A stretch of DNA of 64,000 nt from Micromonospora sp. MP36 (GCF_008119785.1 NZ_VSFA01000007.1:62001-126000), one strand, 5' to 3'; numbered from the stretch's first letter, positions 42,942-52,682 are shown. Notes: generated by a model not told the origin, from the letters alone. Numbers and translations are program-made.

Positions 42942-43741
42942 TCGACCCTCCATCAAATGCGCTTCCGGGCAGTGACCATCCGCCGGTTATCCGGCTCGGA
43001 AACAGCGACAGAAGCCAGTCGAAAATAGGCACCTGGCCTTTTCTGGTTCGGCCTCGGCGCGGTGGGCATTGACGTGATGGCCGCGGGCTCGTCAGAGATT
43101 ACGGACGGCAAACGCGAGGTGTCTAACAGGCGAACAGTCGTGAACGCGACAGCCGCAGCGCGTCACCCGGGGCGGTCCGCCGTCGGCGGCGACCTGCGCC
43201 GAGTACGGATAGCCAAGCCTTACATAGCGTTCGGTGACCGCTCCGGCGAGTGGGCCGGCGGCTGGGGCGGACGTTGCCGGCAAGCCGAAAAAGCTTTCAT
43301 GCAAAGGCGAACGGCAGGCAGCCGCGGGGTCGGGTGGGCGACCGGTTCACCATTTCCGTTCACGGACAGCGACGGTCGGGGAATTGTTTCCACCGAGCCC
43401 GATGTCCGTTCGGTTGACCGGTCGACTCCGAAAATCGCCGTCCCGTCCACCGCGTCAGCCGCAGGGTTTCTCCGAACGGTGGCGCAGGTCAGCCAGTTTG
43501 CCCCGGGCGGCAATATCTGAGCAGACCATTGAGGACCGGACCGCTCGGCGCGATCCGTTTACCTGATCGGCGGGACAGGGCACTCACCCGGCGTGCCGAC
43601 CCGCCCGTCACGTCAGCGGCACGTGTATCGAGGGCGGAGTCACGGATCAGGCGGCGGACCGTCCAGGTGCGAGCCCGACGCGCGCCACACTGGACCGCCC
43701 GGCTCGGCCCGCTGTCCCCGGCCGTCGGCGATCCGGTGCAC
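42942..43741. other. 800-base intergenic region, no convincing gene
   Basis: Lies between the GT2 fusion (reading left) and the end of the esterase gene (also minus strand). The first 600 bases are visibly less GC-rich than their surroundings (for example GAAAAAGCTTTCATGCAAAGG near 43290). Short frames on both strands lack ribosome sites and family resemblance. It must hold the promoter of the surface operon; no box could be assigned with confidence. Confidence 0.5.
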
Positions 43742-44836
43742 TCAGGGGGATCCGGCGATGACCGCGTCACGGATCAGCGTCCGGAGGCCCTCCATCGGGT
43801 CGCCGTCGCCCGCCCCGAGCCGGTTGCGCACCGCCGCCACCGTCAACCCCAGTTCCGGGTACGCGAACGCCCGGCTGCCGCCGCTACCCGCGGTGCCAAA
43901 CGACCCGTCGCCGTCGACCGCGTACCCGAGGCCGAAGGTGACCTCCTGCCCGAACACCCAGTCCTCGGCGCGGACCGCCACCGCCGACACCTGCCCGAGC
44001 CGCTCGGGCGAGATCAGCCGTACGCCGTCGACCGGGCCGAGCAGTGCCGCGTACATCCGGGCCACCGCGCGGGCGCTCATCGTGCCGACGGCCGGCACGT
44101 CGGCGCGGCCGCCGATGGTCGCGTCGGGTCGGACGCCGGGCGGGGCCACCGCGTCGAGGTTCGGCAGGTGTGCGCTCGCGTACGTCAGCATCGCCGCCAG
44201 GCCGGCGTCCTCCAGCCGGGCCAGCCGGGGCAGGTCCGCCTCCGGCACCCCGAGGAACAGCTCCCCGGTCACGCCGAGCGGGCCGGCCACCTCCTCGGCG
44301 AGCACCTGGGAGATCCGCCGGCCGGTGACCCGCCGGACCACCTCGCCGACGAGCCAGCCCCACGTCCAGGCGTGGTACGCCAGCCGCTCGCCCGGCGCCC
44401 ACAGCGGCTCGGCGTCGGCGAGCAGCGCGCACATCCGATCCCAGTCGGTGAAGTCCTCCGCGGTGGTGTCGGCCGGCAGCGCGGGCAGCCCGGCGGTGTG
44501 GGTGAGCGCGTGCCGCAGGGTGATCGCGTCCTTGTCGTGCCGGGCGAACTCCGGCCACACCTCGGCGATGCGCAGGTCGTAGTCGAGCAGCCCGCGCTCG
44601 GCCAGCACGTGCACCACGGTGGCGGTGAGTCCCTTGCCGGTCGAGACGGCGTGGACCGGGGTGTCGGCGGTCATCGGCCGCCCGGTGGTCGGGTCGGCCA
44701 GGCCGGCCTGCTCCTGCACGATCGGCTCGCCGTGCAGGAAGGCGGCCACCTGCACACCGGCCTCCCGCCCGGAGCTGACCAGGTCGTCGATCCTCGTGCG
44801 TACCGCGGCCCGCAGGTCGCCCCAACGTCGATCCAC
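43742..44836 (-). CDS. Beta-lactamase-fold serine hydrolase (class C/CubicO family)
   Basis: Penicillin-binding-protein-like esterase or beta-lactamase family enzyme of 364 residues. The catalytic SxxK is STGK in AVSTGKGLTATVV; the Tyr motif is in ERLAYHAWTWGWLVGEVV; and the family block LRHALTHTAGLP is clear. No signal peptide is visible, so it is probably cytosolic, in line with the esterase/transesterase subgroup. The GTG start at 44836 is tentative; the longer frame to 45820 covers the antisense of RNase HI and was rejected. Confidence 0.85.
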   Translation of the reverse strand: MDRRWGDLRAAVRTRIDDLVSSGREAGVQVAAFLHGEPIVQEQAGLADPTTGRPMTADTPVHAVSTGKGLTATVVHVLAERGLLDYDLRIAEVWPEFARHDKDAITLRHALTHTAGLPALPADTTAEDFTDWDRMCALLADAEPLWAPGERLAYHAWTWGWLVGEVVRRVTGRRISQVLAEEVAGPLGVTGELFLGVPEADLPRLARLEDAGLAAMLTYASAHLPNLDAVAPPGVRPDATIGGRADVPAVGTMSARAVARMYAALLGPVDGVRLISPERLGQVSAVAVRAEDWVFGQEVTFGLGYAVDGDGSFGTAGSGGSRAFAYPELGLTVAAVRNRLGAGDGDPMEGLRTLIRDAVIAGSP

Positions 44837-44954
44837 GACCGGTGACCCTGCCAAAGCGCCGGGCGGATGTCGTGGCCTTTTCCGGCCGACACGTCGGTGC
44901 CGGCCGGGCGGGTCGGCTGGTCGCGCCGGCGGGCGTACCGGGTAGGTTGCCGGC

Positions 44955-45464
44955 ATGGCGGACGTGGTGACCGGCAGGGTCGTGGAGATCTGGACCGATG
45001 GGGCGTGCAGCGGCAATCCCGGCCCCGGCGGCTGGGGTGTGGTGCTGCGCTGGGGAGACCACGAGCGCGAGTTGTGCGGCGGCGAGGCGACGCCGACGAC
45101 GAACAACCGGATGGAGCTGACCGCCGCGATCCGGGCGTTGGAGAGCCTGACCCGGCCGGTCACCGTACGCCTGCACACCGACAGCACGTACGTCCGCAAC
45201 GGCATCACCGGCTGGCTCGCCTCGTGGAAGCGCAACGGCTGGCTGACCGCGGCCAAGCAGCCGGTGAAGAACGCGGACCTGTGGCAGCGGTTGGAGACTG
45301 CCTGCGCCCGGCACGACGTGACCTGGCTGTGGGTGAAGGGCCACAACGGGCACCCGGAGAACGAGCGGGCCGACGCGTTGGCCAACCGGGGGATGGCCGA
45401 GGCGCGGGCGGAGGCGGTCGCCGCCCCGCTGACGCCGCCGGGTTGTGTCGAACCCGGTCGATGA
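44955..45464 (+). CDS. rnhA: Ribonuclease HI
   Basis: Cleaves RNA in RNA-DNA hybrids. It has 169 residues. The catalytic carboxylates are D15 ([17 protein letters not shown]), E54 (NRMELTAAI) and D76 (LHTDSTYV), with the fourth in [24 protein letters not shown] supplies the catalytic His. The ATG at 44955 is immediately before the strand-1 core. A short Ala/Pro tail follows the domain. Confidence 0.95.
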   Translation: MADVVTGRVVEIWTDGACSGNPGPGGWGVVLRWGDHERELCGGEATPTTNNRMELTAAIRALESLTRPVTVRLHTDSTYVRNGITGWLASWKRNGWLTAAKQPVKNADLWQRLETACARHDVTWLWVKGHNGHPENERADALANRGMAEARAEAVAAPLTPPGCVEPGR

Positions 45465-45517
45465 GTAACGTAGCGGATCGATAACGTCACGGACAGTCGC
45501 CCCCCGGAGGTGTCCGC

Positions 45518-46741
45518 GTGACCGTTGCGCCGCTCACCGACCTGCCGCTGTGGCCGCCGACGAACCTCGACCGCGACCCGCTCGTCCCGCTCGACGCCGC
45601 GGAACGGCGCCGCTTCTCCGGTCCGGTCACCCGGGTCCGGCTCCCCACCGACGAGACCGCCTGGCTGGTCACCCGGCACGCCGACGTCCGGCAACTGCTG
45701 CGCCATCCCGGCTTCAGCGCCGACCTCGGCCGACCGGGCTTCCCCCTGCTGCGCCGGGTGGCCCCTGGCGCCTTCGGCGACCGGCGGGGCGGCTTCATCC
45801 GGATGGACGGGGCGGAGCACTCCCGGCTACGCCGGATGCTCACCGCCGAATTCATGATCAAGAACGTGCGGCGGATCGAGCCCCTGATCCGGCAGACCGT
45901 CGACCGGGCCCTGGACGGGCTGCGCGACGCCGGCCCACCCGCCGACCTGGTGGCGCACTTCGCCCTGCCGGTGCCGTCGATGGTGATCTGCCATCTGCTC
46001 GGCGTCCCGTACGCCGACCACGACTTCTTCCAGGAGCGCAGCCGGACCCTGATCGACCGCGACGCCCCGCCCGAACGCGTCCAGCTGCACGTGCGGGAGC
46101 TGCGCGACTATCTGCACCGGCTGGTCGAGACGAAGGTCGCCGCCGGGGACCGCACCGACGACCTGCTCAGCCGGCTGGCCCGGGACCGGGTCGGCGCCGG
46201 TGAGCTCGCCGTCGACGAGTTGGTCGGCATGGCGGTGCTGCTGCTCATCGCCGGCCACGAGACCACCGCCAACATGATCGGGCTGAGCACCCTGCTGCTG
46301 CTCCGCCACCCGGCCCGGTACGCCGCCCTGCGCGACGACCCCGGGCACGCCGACGGACTGGTCGACGAACTGCTGCGCTATCTCAGCATCGTGCGCACCG
46401 GCCTGCCCCGGCTCGCCCTGCAGGACGTCGAGATCGGGGGTCAGCTCATCCGGGCCGGGGAGGGCGCGATCGCGGTGCTCTCCCTGGCCAACCGTGACCC
46501 GGGGGTCTTCGAGGGGGCGGACGAGTTCGATCCGTACCGGCAGGCGCAGCAGCATGTGGCGTTCGGTTTCGGCGTGCACCAGTGCATCGGTCAGCCGCTC
46601 GCGCGGGCGGAGCTGCGGATCGCCCTGGTGGAGCTGGCCCGACGGTTCCCCCGGCTGCGCCCCGCCACCGTCGCCGGGCGGCTGCCCACCCGGGACACCT
46701 CGGTCGTCTACGGCCTCGACGCGCTGCCGGTGACCTGGTGA
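45518..46741 (+). CDS. Cytochrome P450 (actinobacterial CYP105/107-like size)
   Basis: Soluble heme monooxygenase of 407 residues. The oxygen-activating I-helix motif AGHETTAN is near residue 247, the K-helix ExxR is in DELLRYLS, and the heme-binding loop FGFGVHQCIGQPLA has the ligand at C356. The GTG start follows CCGGAGGTGTCCGC. It overlaps a ferredoxin gene by GTGA, giving a dedicated electron donor. Substrate and CYP subfamily cannot be told from the sequence; no biosynthetic cluster surrounds it. Confidence 0.92.
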   Translation: MTVAPLTDLPLWPPTNLDRDPLVPLDAAERRRFSGPVTRVRLPTDETAWLVTRHADVRQLLRHPGFSADLGRPGFPLLRRVAPGAFGDRRGGFIRMDGAEHSRLRRMLTAEFMIKNVRRIEPLIRQTVDRALDGLRDAGPPADLVAHFALPVPSMVICHLLGVPYADHDFFQERSRTLIDRDAPPERVQLHVRELRDYLHRLVETKVAAGDRTDDLLSRLARDRVGAGELAVDELVGMAVLLLIAGHETTANMIGLSTLLLLRHPARYAALRDDPGHADGLVDELLRYLSIVRTGLPRLALQDVEIGGQLIRAGEGAIAVLSLANRDPGVFEGADEFDPYRQAQQHVAFGFGVHQCIGQPLARAELRIALVELARRFPRLRPATVAGRLPTRDTSVVYGLDALPVTW

Positions 46742-47010
46742 CCGGGGCCGTGCGGGTACGGGTGGACCGGGACCGCTGCTGCGGGTCGGGAAACTGCGTG
46801 GTGACCGCGCCGGAGGTCTTCGACCAGGACGACGAGGACGGTCTCGTGGTGCTCCACCTCGCCGAGCCTCCGCCGGACGCGGTCGACCGGGTCCGGCGGG
46901 CCGTTGACCTGTGCCCGTCCGGGGCGATCAGCCTCGATTCGCCCCGGGCGGACCGGGATCATTCCACGTTCGGCAGCTCGCCGGTGCCCGAGACCTGGTC
47001 GACGTCGTAG
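46738..47010 (+). CDS. [3Fe-4S] ferredoxin, partner of the P450
   Basis: Small electron carrier for the preceding P450. Residues C14, C20 (CCGSGNC) and C59 (DLCPSGAI) form the three-Cys pattern of P450-associated [3Fe-4S] ferredoxins, with APEVFDQDDEDGLVVLH in between. The usual length is about 64-70; here it is 90 because the frame runs on about 25 residues (SPRADRDHSTFGSSP) into the 3' end of a convergent gene, a 52-nt overlap. The extra tail is probably not functional. Confidence 0.88.
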   Translation: MTGAVRVRVDRDRCCGSGNCVVTAPEVFDQDDEDGLVVLHLAEPPPDAVDRVRRAVDLCPSGAISLDSPRADRDHSTFGSSPVPETWSTS

Positions 47011-47189
47011 CCGGCCCGGCTCGTCTCCCGGGCGGAGCGGCGATCCTCGGCCGGCAGGTCGGCGAAGTCGTCGCCGGTGTCGTCGGTGGTGTGCAGGGAC
47101 TCGCCCGGCGGTCGCAGCGACGCCTCGTACGCGGTGGCGCCGTCCGGCTCGTCCGTGGGTGCGCGGCCGAAGGACTGTTCACTCGTCAT
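46959..47189 (-). CDS. Small acidic hypothetical protein
   Basis: Protein of 76 residues, rich in Asp, Glu, Ser and Thr, with no membrane helix and probably disordered (HTTDDTGDDFADLPAEDRRSARE). The ATG at 47189 has a good AGGAGTG ribosome site. Family not recognised. Its 3' end overlaps the ferredoxin gene on the other strand. Confidence 0.6.
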   Translation of the reverse strand: MTSEQSFGRAPTDEPDGATAYEASLRPPGESLHTTDDTGDDFADLPAEDRRSARETSRAGYDVDQVSGTGELPNVE

Positions 47190-47229
47190 GTCGCACTCCT
47201 GCCCGCGTCGTTCGTGGGTAAACGCCCGG

Positions 47230-47466
47230 TCAGCGGGGCGCGTCCGGGTGCGTCGGCATGGACGATCCACCGGCGCTGGTGCCGGACGACCCGCCGGCCA
47301 CCCCGGAGCCGTCGTCCTCGGTGACCAGGTCCGGCTTCGGGGTGCCCGGCTCCGGCGCCGGCACGTCCGTGTCCGCCTCGACCTGGACCAGGCGGGCCTG
47401 ACCGGCCTCGTCCTCGGCGTGGGCCGGATCGACCGGCTGTTCGCCCTGGCGTGTCCGATACTTCAC
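47230..47466 (-). CDS. Small hypothetical protein, disordered
   Basis: Protein of 78 residues beginning VKYRTRQGEQPVDPAHAEDE and ending in a Gly/Ser-rich tail (GVAGGSSGTSAGGSSMP). The GTG start has GGAGG 7 nt upstream. No known domain and no membrane helix. It lies 40 nt before the other small acidic gene and may share its transcript. Confidence 0.55.
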   Translation of the reverse strand: MKYRTRQGEQPVDPAHAEDEAGQARLVQVEADTDVPAPEPGTPKPDLVTEDDGSGVAGGSSGTSAGGSSMPTHPDAPR

Positions 47467-47702
47467 CCGTCCGCCTCCCGTCGGTGCCGCGCCGCCCGAG
47501 GTGACGCCGACTCCGGCTACCCCGCTCCGGCCCGGCGAAACGTGCCGCCCCGGTGGGAGAGATCCACTCGGTGCGCGGCACGTCGTGCTGTCCGTGTGCC
47601 GGGACGGCCCGGGATGCGGCATGCCGAGTCGATCACGTCCCGGATCGGGTGGGCCGGGGGCCGCCGGCGCCCGGCCGACGGCGCTCGGCCGACGGTGGGT
47701 TG

Positions 47703-48593
47703 TCAGCGTCGGCGGCGGGGGGCGGAGGCCCGCCCGCGCGAGGGCCGGACCGGGGTGATCGCCAGCGACCAGTGCGCGGGTCGGCGCAGGCGGGGCGGCA
47801 GGACGGTCCGGTGGTCGCCGCGAGCGGCGTCGAGCTGGGACTGGTGCACGAAGAGGCAACGCCCGAGGTCGGCGCCGCGCAGGTCGGCGCCGCGCAGGTC
47901 CGCCCCGGTCAGGTCGGCCGCGCCGAGGTCCGCGCCGCGTAGGTCCGCGCCGATCAGGCAGGCCCCGCGCAGGTTGGCCCCGGACAGCCCGGCCCGGCGC
48001 AGGTCCGCCCCGATCAGCACCGCCCCGCGCCGGTCCACGCCTTCCTGGCCGGCCCGGGCCTGCGCGCCGGACCGGGACAGCAGCTGGTTGACCCGGTCCC
48101 GGTGCGCCTCGACGTCCAGGGCGAGCAGCTCGTCCGGGGTGCCGTCGGTGAGCCGCCCGGTCTCGGCCAGGGCCGCGGCCAGGTCGTCCCGCAGCGGGCC
48201 GGCCGGGACCAGCGCGAGGGCCTCGGTGAGGTACCAGAGCAGTTCGTGCAGCGGCCGCATCACCGCGAAGGTGTCGAACATCCGCCGCGCGGTCGCCGGG
48301 TCTGCCCGCCAGTCCCGCCCGCCGAAGGTCCCCTGCGCCACGTGCTGACCCGCGCCGAAGCAGTCGAAGACCGTACAGCCGGGGAAACCCCGCTGCCGCA
48401 GGTCGCGGTGGATGCCGCAGCGGGAGTCGGGCCGCAGGTTCGGGCAGGGCTGCCCGGCGGGCTTGTCGATGGCGAAGTCGGCGGAGGCGGCGAACGCCGG
48501 CGCGACGCAGCAGATCCCGAAGCACCGGGCGCAGTCGGCCTGCAGCTCACGCCCCGCGCTCGCCGCCACCCGCTGTTCCGCCGCCTCGGACAC
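47703..48593 (-). CDS. Pentapeptide-repeat protein with an N-terminal cysteine cluster
   Basis: Protein of 296 residues. The N-terminal 65 residues contain nine Cys ([28 protein letters not shown]), suggesting an Fe-S or zinc site as in related actinobacterial proteins. A helical middle section follows. About 195-250 is a right-handed beta-helix of A(D/N)LRG units ([36 protein letters not shown]). The tail is basic ([11 protein letters not shown]). GTG 48593 was chosen at the start of the conserved-looking region. Gyrase-inhibitor-like roles are known for some pentapeptide proteins but there is no evidence here. Confidence 0.82.
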   Translation of the reverse strand: MSEAAEQRVAASAGRELQADCARCFGICCVAPAFAASADFAIDKPAGQPCPNLRPDSRCGIHRDLRQRGFPGCTVFDCFGAGQHVAQGTFGGRDWRADPATARRMFDTFAVMRPLHELLWYLTEALALVPAGPLRDDLAAALAETGRLTDGTPDELLALDVEAHRDRVNQLLSRSGAQARAGQEGVDRRGAVLIGADLRRAGLSGANLRGACLIGADLRGADLGAADLTGADLRGADLRGADLGRCLFVHQSQLDAARGDHRTVLPPRLRRPAHWSLAITPVRPSRGRASAPRRRR

Positions 48594-48881
48594 CGTGCCC
48601 GGCCTCCCGCCTCTCGCCACCGCCGGCCGCGACCGTCGCGCCCGGCTGCCATTCTCCCGCCCCCGCCGCAGCCGTCGTCGGACGGGTCGGATCGGTGTGA
48701 TTCGGCCACGCCTCGCCGGGCGGTGGGCACGCGAGCGGGGTGCCCGTAGCGGTGGGCGACGGCCCACCCGCGACCGGAGGCGAGGCAGCTCGGGGGCAGT
48801 GGGCGCCGGTTGCAACGATGTCCGTTCTGCCCCGCAATGGAGTGTGGCTCCGTATCGTCGGCGGTGAAGGAGGGCGGCGAG

Positions 48882-49490
48882 ATGGACGAGGACGCGCGGC
48901 AGCAGGCGCTGCTCACCGCCGTCACCACCGAGCACTTCGTGCTGCAGACCTCCCGCAGCGCCACCATCGCCGAGTCGGTGGGCCGGGCGACCATCTTCAT
49001 GTCGATGCTCTCCGCTGGGCTGATCGGTTTGGGTTTCGTCTCCAGCAGCGGGCACCTGCTGCGGCCGTATCTCGGTGCGGTGCTGCCGACTCTCGTGATC
49101 ACCGGGTTGCTGACCTACGCCCGGCTGGTGGAGAGCATGGTGGAGAACGAGGTGGACCTGCAGCGGATCCAGCGCATCCGCGCCTGGTACCACCACCGCT
49201 TCGCCGGCGACCTGGACTTCTTTGTCGACGCCCTGGCTCAAGGGGGCGGCAAGCGAGCGGAGTGGGCGGCGGTCGGCAGCCAGCCTGGCCGCGTGCAGAT
49301 GCTGCTGACCACGGCCGCGTTGGTCGGCGCGGTCAACGCGCTGCTGATCGGGCTCGGCGCCACCCTGCTGAGCGGCGTGTTCGGTGCCGCACCCGGCCTG
49401 GCGATCGCGGTCGGCGTGGTGGTGGCGCTGGCGGCCTTCGCCGTCCAGATCGTGCACATCAACCGGGCCTCCATCTCGCTCGGCCGCTGA
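48882..49490 (+). CDS. Hypothetical membrane protein, four predicted helices
   Basis: Protein of 202 residues. Two helices lie at about 38-80 ([34 protein letters not shown]) and two at about 140-192 ([40 protein letters not shown]), separated by a charged cytosolic loop with [22 protein letters not shown]. No family assigned. ATG 48882 follows GAAGGAGGG. Confidence 0.72.
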   Translation: MDEDARQQALLTAVTTEHFVLQTSRSATIAESVGRATIFMSMLSAGLIGLGFVSSSGHLLRPYLGAVLPTLVITGLLTYARLVESMVENEVDLQRIQRIRAWYHHRFAGDLDFFVDALAQGGGKRAEWAAVGSQPGRVQMLLTTAALVGAVNALLIGLGATLLSGVFGAAPGLAIAVGVVVALAAFAVQIVHINRASISLGR

Positions 49491-49841
49491 GTCGGGATGC
49501 GCGCCGGGCGGGCGCATCCGGTTCGCTGAACCCCCAGTGCGCGGGTGAACAAGCGCCACGAACTGTCACGTGCCCGTGCCGGGGCGGCGGCGAGCGGGAA
49601 TGTCCGAACGGGTGACAACCGGATCGCGGCCTCGCCGCAACGCTTTCAGAAACTGCGGCGAAGATGGCCGAAAGGGTGACAACCAGATCAGGCCGTTATT
49701 GCAGCGAGTCATTCCGTAAATCAGATCGTTGTTAATGCCTGACAACCGATCCGGCCGTTACCGTAACGATTCAATTCACCGTTCCCCAGCGGTTTACCGT
49801 CGGGTGGAAGGACGTTTTCGTCGCCGTCGGGAGGGTTCCTC
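49491..49841. promoter_or_regulatory. Upstream region of the peptide ABC locus, with 64-bp periodic repeats
   Basis: This 351-base gap has no gene. TGACAACC occurs at 49613, 49677 and 49740, each starting a similar 30-35-base block (TGACAACCxGATCxGGCC, then CGxAACGA-like sequence). The spacing is 64 and 63 bp. The first block contains a 7-bp hairpin (CGCCGCA 49633-49639, TGCGGCG 49654-49660). The region is less GC-rich than the genes and probably contains the promoter and regulator sites of the downstream operon. Confidence 0.55.
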
Positions 49842-50873
49842 ATGAGCGACATGTCCCACCCACCGTCGTTGACCGCGCCCGGCGACCCGGCCGCCCCGGA
49901 CCTCGCCGTCGAGACCGAATCCCCGCCCGTCGGCGGCCGGCGGGAGATCGTCGGCCGGTCGCCGAACCAGCTCGCCTGGCTGCGGCTGAAGCGGGACCGG
50001 ACCGCCCGGACCAGCGCCCTGACGCTGGTCGTCGCCGCACTTGTCGCCCTCTGCGCGCCGCTGTTCGGCTGGCTCACCGGAATGGACCCGACGGACAAGT
50101 TCGTGGATCGGCTGAATGATTTCGGAATGCCGATCGGCTACGCCGGCGGCATCAGCTCCGAGCACTGGCTCGGACTCGAACCGGGCAGCGGCCGCGACAT
50201 CATGCTCCAGCTGGTGTACGGCCTGCGGACGTCATTGTTCATCGCCTTGGCCTCGGCCCTGCTGGCCTCGGTCATCGGGGTCGCGGTGGGGGTGATCGCG
50301 GGCTGGGCGCGAGGCTGGCTGGACAGCGTCGTCAACTGGCTGGTCGACCTCACGCTGGCGTTTCCGTTCCTCATTTTCGCGCTGGCCGTGATCCCGATCC
50401 TGCAGGACCGCTTCTACACCGAGCGGGAAGCGCCGCCGCCGGCCTTCCGGGTCGCCCTGATCATCGCCACGTTCGGCCTGTTCAGCTGGACGTACACCGC
50501 CCGGCTGGTCCGCGGCCAGGTGATCTCCCTGCGCGAGCGGGAGTTCGTCGAGGCCGCCCGCGCCGCGGGCGCCGGCACCGGACACATCCTGTTCCGGCAG
50601 CTGCTGCCGAACATCTGGGCCCCGATCCTGGTCACGGTCTCGCTGAACGTGCCGCAGTTCATCGCCATCGAGGCGGCGCTGGCCTTCGTCAACATCGGCG
50701 TCACCGAACCCACGCCCGACCTCGGTCGGATGATCTACAACAGCATCGGCTACGTGGCCAGCGACCCCTGGTACACCCTGTTCCCCGGATTGACGATCTT
50801 CCTGCTGGTCCTGGCGTTCAACCTCTTCGGTGACGCCCTGCGCGACTCGCTGGATCCTCGGTCGACCCGGTAA
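49842..50873 (+). CDS. Peptide/nickel-type ABC permease, DppC/OppC family (set 1)
   Basis: Membrane subunit of 343 residues. An N-terminal cytosolic part (GRSPNQLAWLRLKRDRTARTS) precedes helix 1; a long outer loop carries GLEPGSGRDIMLQLVYGLRTSL; the EAA loop is [24 protein letters not shown] 49842 follows GGAGGG. It is the first gene of the locus and pairs with the DppB-type gene at 52733. Confidence 0.92.
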   Translation: MSDMSHPPSLTAPGDPAAPDLAVETESPPVGGRREIVGRSPNQLAWLRLKRDRTARTSALTLVVAALVALCAPLFGWLTGMDPTDKFVDRLNDFGMPIGYAGGISSEHWLGLEPGSGRDIMLQLVYGLRTSLFIALASALLASVIGVAVGVIAGWARGWLDSVVNWLVDLTLAFPFLIFALAVIPILQDRFYTEREAPPPAFRVALIIATFGLFSWTYTARLVRGQVISLREREFVEAARAAGAGTGHILFRQLLPNIWAPILVTVSLNVPQFIAIEAALAFVNIGVTEPTPDLGRMIYNSIGYVASDPWYTLFPGLTIFLLVLAFNLFGDALRDSLDPRSTR

Positions 50874-50930
50874 CCCCCGGCCATCAACACGCCCGGCCGG
50901 CGGGGCCGCCGGGCGGGAAGGGAGCACACC

Positions 50931-52676
50931 GTGCGAGCACGAACCCGGACACTGACCACCGGTGTCCTCGCCGCGGCGCTCGTCGCCGCCGGCTGCAGCC
51001 CGACCACCGACAGCGGTGGCGGCGGCGACGAGAAGACGAAGACCCAGACCGGCTCGGTCTCCTACGAGGCCGCCGACAACCAGGGCCCGGCGAAGGCGGT
51101 CGACGGGGCCGCCCGCGGCGGCACGCTCACCGTCATGCAGAACTCCGACTTCGAGCACCTCGACCCGGCCCGCAACTACGTCAACGTGCAGCAGGTCACC
51201 GGCGGGCTGATCTACCGGGCGCTCAACGGCTACAAGGAGGACGGCACCGGCAAGCTGCTGCTCGTCGGCGACCTCGCCACCAATCCGGGCAAGGACGTCA
51301 ACAAGGACTGCAAGGTGTGGGAGTTCACCCTGCGGGAGGGGGTGAAGTACGAGGACGGCTCGCCGGTGACCAGCAAGGACGTGGCGTACGGCATCGCCCG
51401 CTCATTCGCGTCCAACCTGAACGAGGGGCCGCACTACATTCAGCAGTGGCTCTACCCAGGTGGGGCGTACAACGCGAAGTACCAGGGGCCGTACGACGGC
51501 GGCAAGGCCGTGCCGGACGGCGTCGAGACGCCCGACGACCGGACCATCCGGTTCACCTTCCCGGAGGCGCACTGCGACCTGCCGTACGCGGCCGCGCTGC
51601 CCACCAGCGCGCCCGTGCCCGCGGCGAAGGACACCCGCGCCAACTACGACCTGCGGCCGTTCTCCTCCGGCCCCTACAAGGTCAAGTCCTACCAGCGGGA
51701 CGTGGCGCTGGAGTTGGAGCGCAACCCGAACTGGGACCCGGCGACCGACCCCATCCGCAACGCGTACCCGGACGCGATCCGGGTCACCTTCGGCCTGGAG
51801 CAGGCGCAGATCGCCGAGCGGCTCGTCGCCGACGCCGCGGCCGACCAGGCCGCGCTGAGCTGGACCGACGTGCCGCCGGCCGTACTGCCGCGGACCACCA
51901 CCGCCGGCGTGGTCGAGCGGGTGGTGAAGGGCCCGACGCAGTACACCTGGGTGCTGGACATCAACACCCAGCGGGTCACCGACCTGAACGTCCGGAAGGC
52001 GCTGAACTACGCCGTGGACAAGGACGCCGCGCTCAAGGCGATCGGCGGGCAGGCGGCGGGTTCCCCGGCCACCACGCTGATGTCGCCGACCACCTCCGGC
52101 TGGAAGAAGTACGACGTCTTCAACGCCCCGGTCACCGGGGACAAGACGAAGGTCACCGAACTGCTCGGCGGCAAGCGGCCGAAGCTGGTGCTGGCCCACT
52201 CGAACACCGAGCTACGGACCCAGCAGGCCGAGGCGATCCGGAAGAACCTCACCGACATGGGCTTCGACATCGTGATGAAGCCCATCGAGAGCAGCAGCTA
52301 CTACGACGAGGTCGGCCGGAAAGACAACCCGTACGACCTCTACCTCAGCGGCTGGGGCTCGGACTGGCCGACCGGGTCCACCATCATCCCGCCGGTCTAC
52401 GACGGGCGGGAGATCGTGGCGGAGGGCAACAACAACCTCTCGTACCTCAACGAGCCGTCCGTGAGCGCCGAGGTCGACCGGATCCGCAACCTGCCCGCCG
52501 CCGAGCAGGACGCCGGCTGGATGGCCCTGGACGAAAAGATCATGCGGGAGTACGCCCCGGTCGTGCCCTGCTACTACGACGCCACCTACGAGCTGCACGG
52601 GTCGAAGGTCGGCAACGCCTTCCTCAGCGACGCCTTCGGGATCATCTCGCTCAACGGCATCTACGTGAAGAAGTGA
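50931..52676 (+). CDS. Peptide-type ABC substrate-binding lipoprotein (set 1)
   Basis: Extracellular lipoprotein of 581 residues, SBP family 5. The lipobox LVAAGC places the lipidated Cys near residue 22, followed by a linker rich in Gly and Lys. The family core includes WEFTLREGVKYEDGSPVTSKDVAYGIARSF and the C-lobe DLYLSGWGSDWPTGS. The GTG start is at 50931. The mature protein should capture oligopeptides or similar cargo; cargo cannot be deduced. It is exactly the same length as the second binding protein at 57927. Confidence 0.92.
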   Translation: MRARTRTLTTGVLAAALVAAGCSPTTDSGGGGDEKTKTQTGSVSYEAADNQGPAKAVDGAARGGTLTVMQNSDFEHLDPARNYVNVQQVTGGLIYRALNGYKEDGTGKLLLVGDLATNPGKDVNKDCKVWEFTLREGVKYEDGSPVTSKDVAYGIARSFASNLNEGPHYIQQWLYPGGAYNAKYQGPYDGGKAVPDGVETPDDRTIRFTFPEAHCDLPYAAALPTSAPVPAAKDTRANYDLRPFSSGPYKVKSYQRDVALELERNPNWDPATDPIRNAYPDAIRVTFGLEQAQIAERLVADAAADQAALSWTDVPPAVLPRTTTAGVVERVVKGPTQYTWVLDINTQRVTDLNVRKALNYAVDKDAALKAIGGQAAGSPATTLMSPTTSGWKKYDVFNAPVTGDKTKVTELLGGKRPKLVLAHSNTELRTQQAEAIRKNLTDMGFDIVMKPIESSSYYDEVGRKDNPYDLYLSGWGSDWPTGSTIIPPVYDGREIVAEGNNNLSYLNEPSVSAEVDRIRNLPAAEQDAGWMALDEKIMREYAPVVPCYYDATYELHGSKVGNAFLSDAFGIISLNGIYVKK

Positions 52677-52682
52677 CCGTCC

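Noticed and set aside
42942..43032. A leader peptide starting GTG 43032 (PIFDWLLSLFPS) ahead of the GT2 fusion
   Set aside because: The frame runs on into the GT2 gene out of frame for hundreds of codons, so the opening is probably chance; the ribosome site is weak.
43062..43520. A 152-residue plus-strand frame in the 800-base gap
   Set aside because: No ribosome site, mixed codon use and no domain resemblance; overlapping minus-strand frames are equally plausible, so the gap was left as noncoding.
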